A stretch of DNA of 64,000 nt from Dehalococcoidia bacterium (lineage in GTDB: Bacteria > Chloroflexota > Dehalococcoidia > CAUJGQ01): positions 1-64,000 of the forward strand of contig DATGEL010000041.1 of the NCBI GenBank assembly GCA_035310145.1, given 5' to 3'. Position numbers and translations under genes: made by a program. Positions 42,451 through 50,738 of the stretch are shown piece by piece. The notes under the pieces were generated by a model. That model was given only the letters and a program-made list of their open reading frames with translations. It did no database searches and was not told where the DNA came from. Numbering within the stretch: the first letter of the stretch is position 1; each line of letters starts with the position of its first letter.

Positions 42451-43538
42451 AGGTCCGCCCGCTGCCGCCCCGCTTCGCCGCCGATGGTTTGCTCGGCTGG
42501 CTGCTGATCGCGATCGGGCTGGCCGCTGGCTGCAGCGGCCACACCGCCAATCGGCCGGCGGCCACGGCTGGCGGGCCGCTGCTCGTGGCGGTGGCCGAGG
42601 CGAATGACGTCTCGCAGATCCGGCTCTTCGACCCGCGCAGCGGCCAGGCCGTGCGCACGGTGGCCAGCGTGCAGCACCGTCCCGGCTGGGGACTGACCGC
42701 GAGCGTCGGTCCCAGCGGCGAACAGCTTGCCTATGTGGTACTGCCGGTGGGCGCCGTCGATCCGGACACGCAGGGCGAGTTGTGGCTGCTGCCGCTCGCC
42801 GGGCGCAGCGCACGACGCCTTGCAACCGGTGTCGACCTGCGCAGCGATCTTACCTGGTCGCCCGACGGGAGCTGGGTGAGCTATGCGAAGGTAAATGCGC
42901 CGAGCATTGATCTGCGCCGGGTCAACGTCAGTGGCGCGGGCGACCAATCGTTGGCCGTGTCGGGCGCGGCCGACCGCTGGTATCAGTTCGGCTACGCCGC
43001 GGATGATCGCTCGCTGGAGCTGGCGCACGTGACGAACTCGGGCACCACCTTTGCGCGGGCGACGCCTGGCGCCTCGCCGGCGACCGAGGCGCCGATTACG
43101 CCCGGATCATCGCGCGATTTCACGCTTGCGCCGGACGGCCGTGCGGCGCTGCTGGCGCTCGTCACGGAGAACGGCAAACCGGTCTACCGCGCCCTGGTGC
43201 GCCGGCTAGACGGCTCGTTCGCTCGCCTGACGGCCGGCGGCGAGGAAGACACGGGCATCGCCTGGAATCCGCGCAGCGGCGAGGCCACGGTTGGCGTGGT
43301 GCCGGAAGCCGCGGGACAGCCGGTGCCGGCGACGGCTGGCGCACAGACGCTGGTGCCCGCAAGCGGCTTCGACGTGCCGGTCGCCTGGTCGCGGGACGGC
43401 GCGCTGCTGGCCGTGCGACACTTCAGCGGCGCCTCGACCGACACTCCCGGAGAGGAGACGGTGCTAGTGGTGCGCGGCACGCAGCGCCTGCCGCTGCAAA
43501 GCGCCGTGCCGCTGACGATCGCCGGTTGGACCCCGTAA
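42447..43538 (+). CDS. Beta-propeller lipoprotein (TolB-like)
   Basis: The protein has 363 residues. The N-terminal signal ends IGLAAGC, a lipobox, so it is a lipoprotein. The rest is repeated beta modules with TolB/WD40-like phrases: QIRLFDPRSGQ, DLTWSPDGSWVSYAK, DFTLAPDGRAALLALV and DTGIAWNPRSGEATV. It presumably folds to a propeller on the outer face of the membrane and binds a partner. The start GTG overlaps the DedA stop, so a shared role at the envelope is plausible. No enzyme motif is seen. Confidence 0.75.
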   Translation: MKVRPLPPRFAADGLLGWLLIAIGLAAGCSGHTANRPAATAGGPLLVAVAEANDVSQIRLFDPRSGQAVRTVASVQHRPGWGLTASVGPSGEQLAYVVLPVGAVDPDTQGELWLLPLAGRSARRLATGVDLRSDLTWSPDGSWVSYAKVNAPSIDLRRVNVSGAGDQSLAVSGAADRWYQFGYAADDRSLELAHVTNSGTTFARATPGASPATEAPITPGSSRDFTLAPDGRAALLALVTENGKPVYRALVRRLDGSFARLTAGGEEDTGIAWNPRSGEATVGVVPEAAGQPVPATAGAQTLVPASGFDVPVAWSRDGALLAVRHFSGASTDTPGEETVLVVRGTQRLPLQSAVPLTIAGWTP

Positions 43539-43659
43539 TCGGCATCGCCTGGACAGCAGAGCAACGACAGAAACGAATGATAGGATAAACGCGTTCTGAA
43601 AGTGTGGTTCGATCATCGGGCGATGACCCGCCATCTCTCCGGAGGCGACCCGCGCACAA

Positions 43660-45174
43660 ATGACTGGCCGGCCGAAGCTCTCACTCCGCCATGCATGCGG
43701 GCGCATCGGCCTGTTCGTCGCGGCCTGCGTACTTGCAGCGTCGATGGTACCGTCCCCCCGAGCGCGGGCGCAGAGCGCTCAGGTGGTGCTGGTGCCGGGC
43801 TGGAACAACTTCGCCTACGTCGGCCCGGCCCAACCCGTGCTCGCGGCGCTCGCCTCGATCGACGGTAACTATGACGCGATCTGGACCTTCGACGCACTCA
43901 GCCAATCCTGGAAGTCGTTCAACCCGCAGTCGCCGGACACCAGCGACTTTGCGGACTTCGCCCAGGGCACGGCCTACTGGATACACATGACCGCCGGCGC
44001 CACCCTGACCATCGGCCTCGCGGGTGTCGTGCCCAACCAGCAACGCCGCCTGCTGAATGGTTGGAACAACGTCGCCCAGACCGGTCCCACGGCCCCGGTG
44101 GCGGATGCGCTGGCGCCCTACGACGCGAGCTACTCCGTGATCTGGCACTGGAACGCGGCCCTGCAGAAGTGGGAGCTGTTTGATCCGGCCGCGCCCGCCG
44201 CCAGCGACTTCTCCCAGCTCACCCAGGGCCAGGCCTATTTCGTGTCCGTGACTTCGGCCTCGCCGAACCCGGCGGCGCCCACGGCGCAGAGCTGCTACGG
44301 CTTCCAGTCCTACCAGCCTCAGTCGGCCGAGGTCGCCGATGCGCTGAACCGCGCGGCACAAAACGCGTTGGCCGACGATCCCTCGTTCCGCTTGCCCGAC
44401 CTGCACACGGCGCTTGACGGCGGCCCCGCGACGGTGCCGGCCTCGATCCCGCCCAGCGTGCTGCGCTCGATCGCCTGGATCGAGTCGGGCTGGCGGCAGG
44501 CAACGTTTTCGGTGCCGCGCGGCTCGCACGGCAGCACAATCACCTCACGCACCTGCGCCTACGGCCTGATGCAGGTGCTGTCCGGCATGCAGGTCTCGGG
44601 TCAGCCAACGCCGCGTCAGACACAGATCGGCACCGACTACCTGCACAACATCGACGCCGGCGCCCAGATCCTGGTCGGCAAGTGGAATATGGCGCCGGCG
44701 CAACTGCCGATTTACGGCCGGCGCGATCCGCGCATCATCGAGGACTGGTACTTCGCACTATGGGCGTATCACTGCTTCGGCGATGTCTGCGCGAAGTACA
44801 ACGTGCACAACAACCCCGACGATCCGGCGCTGAAGTGGCCTCGGCCGGCGTACGGCTCGCCCGACCAGCAGAACTCGCGCGGCGCCTTCACCGCCTCCGA
44901 CTACCCATACCAGGAGATTATTTTCGGTCAGATCGCCTATCCGCCCAACAGCGGCGGCACGCCCATGTGGCAGGCGATCCCGGTGCAGTTGCCGCCCCAC
45001 GGCACGATCGGCTTCCCCGTGCCAAAGACGACGATCGAGGCCTCGGCCCACCTGGACAGCGGCCAGGCGCTGGCCGTGCCGACGCCAGCGCCTTCCCCAG
45101 CCCCGCCTGCTGTCTCGCCCACGCCAGCGCCGCGCCAGTTCGACGGTGAATACTTTCCGCCGATCGGCCAGTGA
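43660..45174 (+). CDS. Secreted lytic transglycosylase-like protein with duplicated N-terminal module
   Basis: The protein has 504 residues. A signal peptide (GLFVAACVLAASMVPSPRARAQ) precedes two tandem ~75-residue modules sharing GWNN...GP..PV..AL...D..Y..IW...(12)...F.P..P..SDF..L.QG.AY. Residues ~225-400 form an SLT-type domain: LRSIAWIESGWRQATF with the putative catalytic Glu, followed by CAYGLMQVLSGM. A Pro/Ala-rich C-terminus follows. It probably cleaves peptidoglycan outside the cell, with the duplicated modules binding the wall or another surface. The upstream start context is weak. It is not closely linked to neighbours. Confidence 0.82.
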   Translation: MTGRPKLSLRHACGRIGLFVAACVLAASMVPSPRARAQSAQVVLVPGWNNFAYVGPAQPVLAALASIDGNYDAIWTFDALSQSWKSFNPQSPDTSDFADFAQGTAYWIHMTAGATLTIGLAGVVPNQQRRLLNGWNNVAQTGPTAPVADALAPYDASYSVIWHWNAALQKWELFDPAAPAASDFSQLTQGQAYFVSVTSASPNPAAPTAQSCYGFQSYQPQSAEVADALNRAAQNALADDPSFRLPDLHTALDGGPATVPASIPPSVLRSIAWIESGWRQATFSVPRGSHGSTITSRTCAYGLMQVLSGMQVSGQPTPRQTQIGTDYLHNIDAGAQILVGKWNMAPAQLPIYGRRDPRIIEDWYFALWAYHCFGDVCAKYNVHNNPDDPALKWPRPAYGSPDQQNSRGAFTASDYPYQEIIFGQIAYPPNSGGTPMWQAIPVQLPPHGTIGFPVPKTTIEASAHLDSGQALAVPTPAPSPAPPAVSPTPAPRQFDGEYFPPIGQ

Positions 45175-45205
45175 GGCGCGGAGCGCCCGCGAACGCCGCA
45201 CCTCG

Positions 45206-45769
45206 TTACGGGCAGAGCACGAGCGCCGGCGTGCCGAGCGGCGCGATCGCTACGGGCACCGTGCCGGAAAAGCCCGGTGGACAGACCTGCGGCGCCACGC
45301 TGGAGGGCAGCACCGTCGCGCCCAGCGGCTGGCTGAGCGCGCCGAGAAACGAGCCGTTCGGCCCCGTTACGGCGTCGAACGCATCGGTCGGGTCGAGCAC
45401 ATTTTGCAGCAGCACAGCATCCACGCCGCCGATCTTCGGCAGCATCGCCAGGCCGTTGATCGTGCCGGAAGCATCGGAATAGACATAGCCCTGCTGGCCG
45501 AAGTTGTAGCAGGCGGTGCTCCCCAGGGCCGTGTTGCTCTGGCAGGCCGAGACTTCGTACGCGGCGTTCGGCCTTCCGTAGATCAGGTAGACGCTGGCGG
45601 TGGCGTCGACGAAACCCAGAGAGACGGTGCCGGTGCCCGTGGACCCGCCAAGCGGTGTGAGCGGCGCCGAGATGCCGGACTGGGCGCGCCCCACGCCGCC
45701 TGCCGCCAACGTGCCGAGCAGCGCCGCCGCCAGCGCGAACGTCACGATGCCCCGCAGTCTGCCTTGCAT
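45206..45769 (-). CDS. Small secreted hypothetical protein
   Basis: The protein has 187 residues. A clear signal peptide (GIVTFALAAALLGTLAAGGVGRAQ) leads to a mature ~160-residue domain with four cysteines (SACQ, TACYNF, QVCPPG and the C-terminal LCP), probably forming two disulfides. No known family was recognised. ATG 45769 follows GGAGGTGAGG. It is convergent with the transglycosylase (31-base gap) and downstream of an SDR gene on the same strand. Confidence 0.7.
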   Translation of the reverse strand: MQGRLRGIVTFALAAALLGTLAAGGVGRAQSGISAPLTPLGGSTGTGTVSLGFVDATASVYLIYGRPNAAYEVSACQSNTALGSTACYNFGQQGYVYSDASGTINGLAMLPKIGGVDAVLLQNVLDPTDAFDAVTGPNGSFLGALSQPLGATVLPSSVAPQVCPPGFSGTVPVAIAPLGTPALVLCP

Positions 45770-45960
45770 CCGCACGGTCCTCACCTCCCGGTCACGCTTT
45801 GCCCCGGCGCAATTGCTCGCCGTCGAACGGTTCAACGCGACCAAACGTACCACGAATCGCGGTGCGATGCGGTTGCGCGTTGGCACCAGGCAGCAGAATT
45901 CTCCCACGCCGCCCCTGCCGGGCGTCGGCCGGACTCGCTTGAAGGCGCTCGGGCCGATCG

Positions 45961-46902
45961 CTACGGCTTCGGCGTCTGCGGCGGCCACTGGTTGCGCACG
46001 CCGGCGCCCACCGTCTGTTTGAAGTGGGTCATCAGCTCGTCCAGTGTCCAGAAGCCGTTGGGATTGATGATCGTGCGGATCGGCTCGGGCTCGCTGAGCA
46101 AGCTGATCAGGTCTCCGCCCACCACAAAATTACGCCCGTTGACGTAGGCTGCTTCATCCGTGGCCAGATAGGCCACCAGCGGCGCCACGTGCTCGGGGAG
46201 CATCGCCGCGATGCTGCCGGGCCCGCCGCCGTCGGGCACGCCGGCCGAGACTCCGGTTTGCTGCGAACGGGCGGCGGCCGCGCGCATCTCGTCGGAGATC
46301 GTCAGACGGCTGGCGGCGCGCGGCCGGATCGCGTTGGCCGTGACGCCGTAGCGGCCGAGGTCGCGCGCCAGCGTACGCGTGAGGCCGACAATGCCCTCTT
46401 TAGCCGCACTGTAGTTGGCCTGACCCATGTTGCCCAGGCCCGATTCCGAGGAGGTGCTGATGATGCGGCCGGAGCGCTGCTGGCGGAAGATGATGCTTGC
46501 GGCCCGGGTCACGGTGAAGTGCCCCTTGAGATGCACCGCGATCACCGCGTCCCACTCTTCCTCGGACATGTTGAAGATCATACGGTCGCGCAGGATGCCG
46601 GCGTTGTTGACGAGGATATCCAGCCGGCCGAAGCCGTCGAGCGCGGCCTTGACCATGTTCTCGCCGGCCCGCATCTCGGCGACGTTGTCGTAATTAGCCA
46701 CAGCGCGGCCGCCGGCGGCCTTGATCTCGGCGACCACCTCGTCTGCCGGCGACGGTGAGGCGCCCTCGCCGTGGCTGCTGCCGCCCATGTCGTTTACCAC
46801 GACGGCAGCGCCCTCCGCCGCCAGGAGCAAGGCCTCGGCGCGGCCGATGCCGCGCCCGCCGCCCGTGACGATGGCAACCTTGCCCGCAAGCCTGTTCGCC
46901 AT
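45961..46902 (-). CDS. Short-chain dehydrogenase/reductase (3-oxoacyl reductase / hydroxyacyl-CoA dehydrogenase-like)
   Basis: The 313-residue protein has the NAD(P) motif GGGRGIGR, NNAGILRD, the catalytic Ser in ISTSSESGLGNMGQANYSAAKEG with YSAAK, and a C-terminal extension after ~255 (RNFVVGGDLISLLSEPEPIRT). The DMGGSSHGEG insertion after beta-2 is typical of the hydroxyacyl-CoA dehydrogenase subgroup (MFE-2-like). With the window's acyl-CoA dehydrogenases it could serve beta-oxidation, which is inference. The 5' region up to the tRNA carries a TACGCT at 47013-47018 (minus). Confidence 0.88.
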   Translation of the reverse strand: MANRLAGKVAIVTGGGRGIGRAEALLLAAEGAAVVVNDMGGSSHGEGASPSPADEVVAEIKAAGGRAVANYDNVAEMRAGENMVKAALDGFGRLDILVNNAGILRDRMIFNMSEEEWDAVIAVHLKGHFTVTRAASIIFRQQRSGRIISTSSESGLGNMGQANYSAAKEGIVGLTRTLARDLGRYGVTANAIRPRAASRLTISDEMRAAAARSQQTGVSAGVPDGGGPGSIAAMLPEHVAPLVAYLATDEAAYVNGRNFVVGGDLISLLSEPEPIRTIINPNGFWTLDELMTHFKQTVGAGVRNQWPPQTPKP

Positions 46903-47071
46903 GAATATCGCCTCTCCCACCTGGACTGTTCGCGAAGGCGGCACCGGCGCATGCGGCCGCCGGAAGTGATGGCCTTAGCTGCCGAGCCGGCTGCGCCGAT
47001 CGCGCACGGCGCAGCGTAGCACGGAGGAGGCGAAGGCTCCACGTGCGGGCCGTCGCGGAAGTGGCCTGTGC

Positions 47072-47077
47072 TATACT
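47072..47077 (+). promoter_or_regulatory. Putative -10 box (TATACT) for the tRNA-Ser genes
   Basis: GCTATACT at 47070-47077 lies 19 bases before the first tRNA base, consistent with a short leader. The -35 is not conserved. Confidence 0.45.
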
Positions 47078-47096
47078 CGGCCTTGCCGGCCAGTTC

Positions 47097-47180
47097 GGAG
47101 AGGTGTCCGAGTGGTTGATGGTGCCGCTCTCGAAAAGCGGTAGGTGATGAGCCTCGTGGGTTCGAATCCCACCCTCTCCG
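47097..47180 (+). tRNA. tRNA-Ser (anticodon CGA)
   Basis: The 84-base cloverleaf has acceptor GGAGAGG/CCTCTCC, an anticodon stem CCGCT/AGCGG with loop CTCGAAA (anticodon CGA, reads UCG), a long variable arm typical of serine tRNAs, the T arm GTGGGTTCGAATCCCAC and discriminator G. CCA is not encoded. Confidence 0.93.
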
Positions 47181-47244
47181 CCGGTGGCCGGCGGCACGGC
47201 GATGCAGGGGCCGTCCAGCGGACCGGCAGATATGGCGCAGGGTG

Positions 47245-47272
47245 AAGCGGGAAGCCGGCCGGCTTCCCGCTT
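47245..47272 (+). terminator. 28-bp perfect palindrome after the first tRNA-Ser
   Basis: AAGCGGGAAGCCGG and its exact complement adjoin, followed by TTT (overlapping the arm's last bases) and GGCAG. It lies between the two tRNA genes and could attenuate or process the transcript. It shares its core with the hairpins at 34878 and 60187. Confidence 0.6.
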
Positions 47273-47311
47273 TGGCAGTCCGGGCGTGGCCGCGCACGGC
47301 GGCGCGTCCCT

Positions 47312-47395
47312 GGAGAGGTGCTGGAGTGGCCGATCAGGCACGACTGGAAATCGTGTAGGCGATGAGCCTCGTGGGTTCGAATCCCACCCTCTCCG
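47312..47395 (+). tRNA. tRNA-Ser (anticodon GGA)
   Basis: The 84-base cloverleaf has the acceptor GGAGAGG/CCTCTCC and an anticodon stem CACGA/TCGTG with loop CTGGAAA (anticodon GGA, reads UCC/UCU). The variable arm, T arm and acceptor are identical to the first tRNA from GATGAGCC onward. CCA is not encoded. Confidence 0.93.
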
Positions 47396-47442
47396 CCCGA
47401 GCAATTGCGGCGTATTCCGGCTTGCCAGTGAAATAGGCTGTT

Positions 47443-47485
47443 GCAGGCGCGAGGTCAGGCATTCGTAGCCTGACCTCGCGCCTGC
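47443..47485. terminator. 18-bp stem hairpin after the tRNA pair
   Basis: GCAGGCGCGAGGTCAGGC pairs perfectly with GCCTGACCTCGCGCCTGC across a seven-base loop (ATTCGTA). It lies 48 bases after the second tRNA and 20 bases past the end of the convergent gene at 47505, so it is a likely bidirectional terminator. There is no strong T-run. Confidence 0.65.
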
Positions 47486-47504
47486 TCTCGTGCGTGCTGT
47501 CGTC

Positions 47505-48086
47505 CTACGCGTCGTCCTGATCGCCGGCGGCGCGCGGCGGCAGCAGGCCGCGGTGCTGCGCATGCAGTCGGGCATCGTGCCGGACGCGCCGCTCGTATTC
47601 CGCGCGAATCTCCGTCTCGCGCTCCCGCGCCGCCAGCTTGCCCTCGCGTACCGCATCGCGCCAACGTTCGCGCAGCACCGCCAGCGGCGAATGGGCGCCG
47701 TTGCGGCCGGGCTCGGGCGCTCGCTGCACCGGCGGCGGCAACGGCGGCGACACGGCTGAGCCGTCGGGCCGGTGGTCCGGCCGCTTGACGGGCTTCAATC
47801 GCGCAAGCGTGTTCTGCTTCAGCCTCCGGACCGACGTCGTGAGCTGCGCCGGCGACCATTTCGCCGCGGCGTCGGCTGCCGCCGTGGCCGGCGCGTGGCG
47901 CCCGCGGGCGCGTGCGACCGTGTCGCGTAGGAACGTGCGGGCGCTCTCAGCATCGGCCTTCGCGCGGCGACGGGCGCGGCGCAGTCGCGCGCCGGAGAGG
48001 CCCAGCGGGCCAAGTTCGATCCCGCCGTCGCGCCGCTGCGGCAAGGCGGCGACGGCCCAGGAGCGAGCCCGCGGCTCGTCGCTCAC
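47505..48086 (-). CDS. Charged hypothetical protein
   Basis: The 193-residue protein is very rich in Arg and Ala, with a predicted long helix (RRARRRAKADAESARTFLRDTV), a proline-rich stretch (SPPLPPPVQRAPEPG) and a second charged helix (RERWRDAVREGKLAARERETEI). No signal or membrane segment is seen, and the family is unknown. The GTG start overlaps the stop of the upstream one-helix membrane protein by four bases, so the two are translationally coupled and may work together at the membrane. Confidence 0.6.
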   Translation of the reverse strand: MSDEPRARSWAVAALPQRRDGGIELGPLGLSGARLRRARRRAKADAESARTFLRDTVARARGRHAPATAAADAAAKWSPAQLTTSVRRLKQNTLARLKPVKRPDHRPDGSAVSPPLPPPVQRAPEPGRNGAHSPLAVLRERWRDAVREGKLAARERETEIRAEYERRVRHDARLHAQHRGLLPPRAAGDQDDA

Positions 48087-48415
48087 GACGATTTCCTGCC
48101 GCGGCCGCGCAGCTTGCCACTGACGCCGGTGAAGACGCCGACGCCGCGCCGCACACCGGCGGCGATGCTGATCACCCGAATCACGGGCGAGACGACGGTA
48201 TCGCCAAGAAACTGCGTTGTGCCGGTGACGTTGACGACCGATTGCTGCGTGGTGTCGATCATTGGGCGCACGCTGGTGTTGACCAGCTCGTTCACCGTGG
48301 AGACGAGCCGTTTGATCGAGAGGCCGATGAACAGCGCGATGCCCAGCACCACCAGCAGGGTGAGAATGCTGAGGACGCCCCAGATGATGATGACGATGTC
48401 GCGTGCCGTGTCCAT
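48083..48415 (-). CDS. Single-helix membrane protein (DUF948-like)
   Basis: The 110-residue protein has one N-terminal membrane helix (IVIIIWGVLSILTLLVVLGIALFIGLS) and then an amphipathic region (LVSTVNELVNTSVRPMIDTTQQSV). It ends in a basic tail (RGRGRKSS). The arrangement resembles DUF948/YtxH-type small membrane proteins. A TACAAT hexamer lies ~30 bases upstream on the minus strand. It overlaps the next gene by four bases. Function unknown. Confidence 0.65.
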   Translation of the reverse strand: MDTARDIVIIIWGVLSILTLLVVLGIALFIGLSIKRLVSTVNELVNTSVRPMIDTTQQSVVNVTGTTQFLGDTVVSPVIRVISIAAGVRRGVGVFTGVSGKLRGRGRKSS

Positions 48416-48525
48416 GCACCACTCCCGGCCGCGGTTCGGCGGAATTGTATCATGCGTCATCCAGGGCTCAATCCACGCATTGGAGTAGGAGCAAGAGATT
48501 GCAGCCGCCGCGGGCGGCGGCGCCG

Positions 48526-49149
48526 CTACGCGGGCGGCGTGCGCGCGAGACGGATCAGCCGCCAGAGCACCGTCGCGTGTGAGAGCACGGCCACCAGCGC
48601 CAGCGCCGGCCACACCTGACCAAGGACGCAGCCCAGCGCCGCCAGCAGCAGCCGCACGTCGCGTGAGCCGAGGCCCAGCAACTCGCCCGCCGTCTTCAGC
48701 CCGGCGCTGGCCTCGATGCGGGCGCGGGAGTAGCTGACGGCGAAGGCGCCGGTGAGCGCCACGAGGCCGAGCAGCAGCGCCGCGGGGAATCCCTCGTGCC
48801 GGTACGCCCACCAGGCCATGCCGCCGAAGATCGCCGCATCGGCGTAGCGGTCGAGCACCGCGTCGAGCACCGCGCCGAAGCGACTGCTGCGCCCGCTGAG
48901 CCGCGCGAGATCGCCGTCCACGCCATCGACCACAGACGAGATGTGGATGGCAATTCCGCCCCAGACGTTGTGCCCTGCCGCCAGCAGCAACCCGGCCACG
49001 CCGGCGATCAGTGCGCTCAAGAGCGTGATCTGGTTGGGCGTGACGGAGGTATGCGCCAGCAGCCGCGCCGTGGGACGCGACAGCGGCCGGTTGAGCCAGC
49101 GCGAGACAAGCCCGTCGAGCGATGCGGGTTTGGCAGGAGCGGCCATCAT
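48526..49149 (-). CDS. CDP-alcohol phosphatidyltransferase family protein
   Basis: The 207-residue protein has several membrane helices and the complete family motif D-G-x2-A-R-x8-G-x3-D-x3-D, read as DGDLARLSGRSSRFGAVLDAVLD. It transfers a phosphoryl-alcohol group from a CDP-linked donor in the membrane, for example in phosphatidylinositol- or glycerophosphate-type lipid synthesis. The acceptor cannot be told from sequence. Two ATGs in tandem (49149, 49146) can start it. It follows mnmA by 19 bases on the same strand and is probably co-transcribed. Confidence 0.88.
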   Translation of the reverse strand: MMAAPAKPASLDGLVSRWLNRPLSRPTARLLAHTSVTPNQITLLSALIAGVAGLLLAAGHNVWGGIAIHISSVVDGVDGDLARLSGRSSRFGAVLDAVLDRYADAAIFGGMAWWAYRHEGFPAALLLGLVALTGAFAVSYSRARIEASAGLKTAGELLGLGSRDVRLLLAALGCVLGQVWPALALVAVLSHATVLWRLIRLARTPPA

Positions 49150-49168
49150 CGCGATCGTAGCTCCGTGG

Positions 49169-50248
49169 TCAAGCGAGGGGCGGCGCCGCGCAGATCGTGC
49201 CGCCGCCCAGGACTTCGTCGCCACGGTAGAACACGGCCGACTGGCCCGGCGTGACGGCCCGCTGCGGCTCGGCGAAGCTGACCTCGGCGCGGTCGCCGTC
49301 AATGCGGAGGCGCGCCGGCAGTGGACGGCTGCGGTAGCGGATCTTCACATCCACGCACTCGTCCGGATCGGGCGGCGCACCCTGCGTCCAGCGCAAATCG
49401 GTAGCGTGCAGCGTGCGCGACAGCAGCGCCTCCTGCGGTCCGATCACTACCACGTTGTCGGCCGGTCGGATCTCGGTGACGAAGCGGCGGTCGCCGAAAG
49501 CGCCGAGTCCCTTACGCTGGCCCACGGTGAAGTTGGCGATCCCCCGGTGTTCGCCTACCACGACGCCGTGCTCGTCGAGGATCGCCCCGGCCCGCTGCGG
49601 CACCCGCGCCGAGACGAAGGCGCGGTAGTCGTTGCCGGGGATGAAGCAGATCTCCACGCTGTCGGGCTTCTGCGCCACGCCCAGGCCGAGTTCGGCGGCA
49701 ATGGCGCGGACCTGCGGCTTGTTCAGCTCACCCAGCGGAAACAGCACGCGCCGCAGCTCCTGCTGCCCCAGGGTGTAGAGCACGTAGGACTGGTCCTTGT
49801 CGGGATCGGCCGCGCGCAGCAGGTGAAAGCGGCCACCGTGCTCGCTGCGCCTGGCGTAGTGGCCGGTGGCGAGAAAGTCGGCATCGAGGGCGACCGCGCG
49901 TTCCAGCAACGCCTTGAACTTGATGTGCTCGTTGCAGGCGAGGCAAGGATTGGGTGTGCGCCCGCGCGCGTACTCGCCCACGAAGTAGTCGACGACGCGG
50001 TCGTTGAACTGCCGCTCCAGATTCAGCGTGTAGTGCCGGATGCCGAGCTTCTGCGCGACCCGGCGGGCATCGTCCACGTCCTCGATCGAGCAGCACTGCT
50101 TGCGGCCGCTGAAGCCCTCCGGATCGGGCTGCGTCCAGAGGCGCATCGTCACGCCGACCACGTCGTACCCCTGCTGCTGCAGCAAGGCGGCCGCGACCGA
50201 GGAATCGACCCCGCCGCTCATGCCGACGATCACCCGCGGACCCGGCAC
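49169..50248 (-). CDS. mnmA: tRNA-specific 2-thiouridylase MnmA
   Basis: The protein has 359 residues, normal for the family. The PP-loop GMSGGVDSS (9-17) binds ATP. CCSIEDVDDARRVA and NPCLACNEHIKF follow, the latter with the first catalytic Cys; KPDSVEICFIPGNDY has the second. The central and C-terminal barrels have NFTVGQRKGLG and GQSAVFYRGDEVLGGG. It thiolates U34 of Lys, Glu and Gln tRNAs in the cytoplasm. The start is GTG 50248. The divergent rsfS gene shares the upstream region, and a CDP-alcohol phosphatidyltransferase gene follows closely. Confidence 0.95.
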   Translation of the reverse strand: MPGPRVIVGMSGGVDSSVAAALLQQQGYDVVGVTMRLWTQPDPEGFSGRKQCCSIEDVDDARRVAQKLGIRHYTLNLERQFNDRVVDYFVGEYARGRTPNPCLACNEHIKFKALLERAVALDADFLATGHYARRSEHGGRFHLLRAADPDKDQSYVLYTLGQQELRRVLFPLGELNKPQVRAIAAELGLGVAQKPDSVEICFIPGNDYRAFVSARVPQRAGAILDEHGVVVGEHRGIANFTVGQRKGLGAFGDRRFVTEIRPADNVVVIGPQEALLSRTLHATDLRWTQGAPPDPDECVDVKIRYRSRPLPARLRIDGDRAEVSFAEPQRAVTPGQSAVFYRGDEVLGGGTICAAPPLA

Positions 50249-50294
50249 AAAACCCCCCTGCCCGGCGCTGCCGCCGCGGCGCGCCGGAAGATGC

Positions 50295-50300
50295 TACACT
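50295..50300 (+). promoter_or_regulatory. Putative -10 box (TACACT) for rsfS
   Basis: GCTACACT at 50293-50300 lies ~70 bases before the apparent CTG start of rsfS and reads in its direction. It matches the window-wide TAYRCT pattern. Confidence 0.35.
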
Positions 50301-50369
50301 TCGTAGTATACGTTTTGGCGGTGGTTTGACCGCCCGACGAACAGCCGCGAACGCTGCAGGAGGAGCAGT

Positions 50370-50714
50370 CTGGACTCAGCCGAGATCGCCCAGAACCTCG
50401 TCGATATCCTCTCGGATCGCCAGGCCGAGGATATCGTCCAGCTCGACATCAGCAAGGTCTCCACGTTCGCGGACTACTTTGTTATCGCCACGGCTAACAA
50501 CGTCCGCCAGCTCAATGCGCTGATCGACACGCTCGAACGCGAGATGAAACCGCGGGGCGTCGATCTCGGCCCGCGGGAGGGCGAGCCGGACTCGGGATGG
50601 GTGCTGCTCGACTTCGGGCCGGTGATTGTGCACCTCTTCTCGCCCGAACAACGCGCCTTCTACAACCTCGAAGGGCTGTGGAGCCGTTCGGCGCCATTGG
50701 TGCGCTTCGGCTGA
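50370..50714 (+). CDS. rsfS: Ribosomal silencing factor RsfS (apparent CTG start)
   Basis: The 114-residue frame reads LDSAEIAQNLVDILSDRQAE, then DIVQLDISKVSTFADYFVIATA, RQLNALIDTLEREM, GWVLLDFGPVIVHLFSPEQRAFYNLEGLW, the complete RsfS/Iojap signature. RsfS binds ribosomal protein uL14 and blocks subunit joining under starvation. There is no ATG, GTG or TTG in frame between the upstream stop (TAG 50304) and the conserved core. The first plausible start is CTG 50370, six bases after a strong AGGAGG. The gene is divergent from mnmA and convergent with ndk. Confidence 0.88.
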   Translation: MDSAEIAQNLVDILSDRQAEDIVQLDISKVSTFADYFVIATANNVRQLNALIDTLEREMKPRGVDLGPREGEPDSGWVLLDFGPVIVHLFSPEQRAFYNLEGLWSRSAPLVRFG

Positions 50715-50738
50715 TCGCCAGCAGCGATCGCCGCCCCG

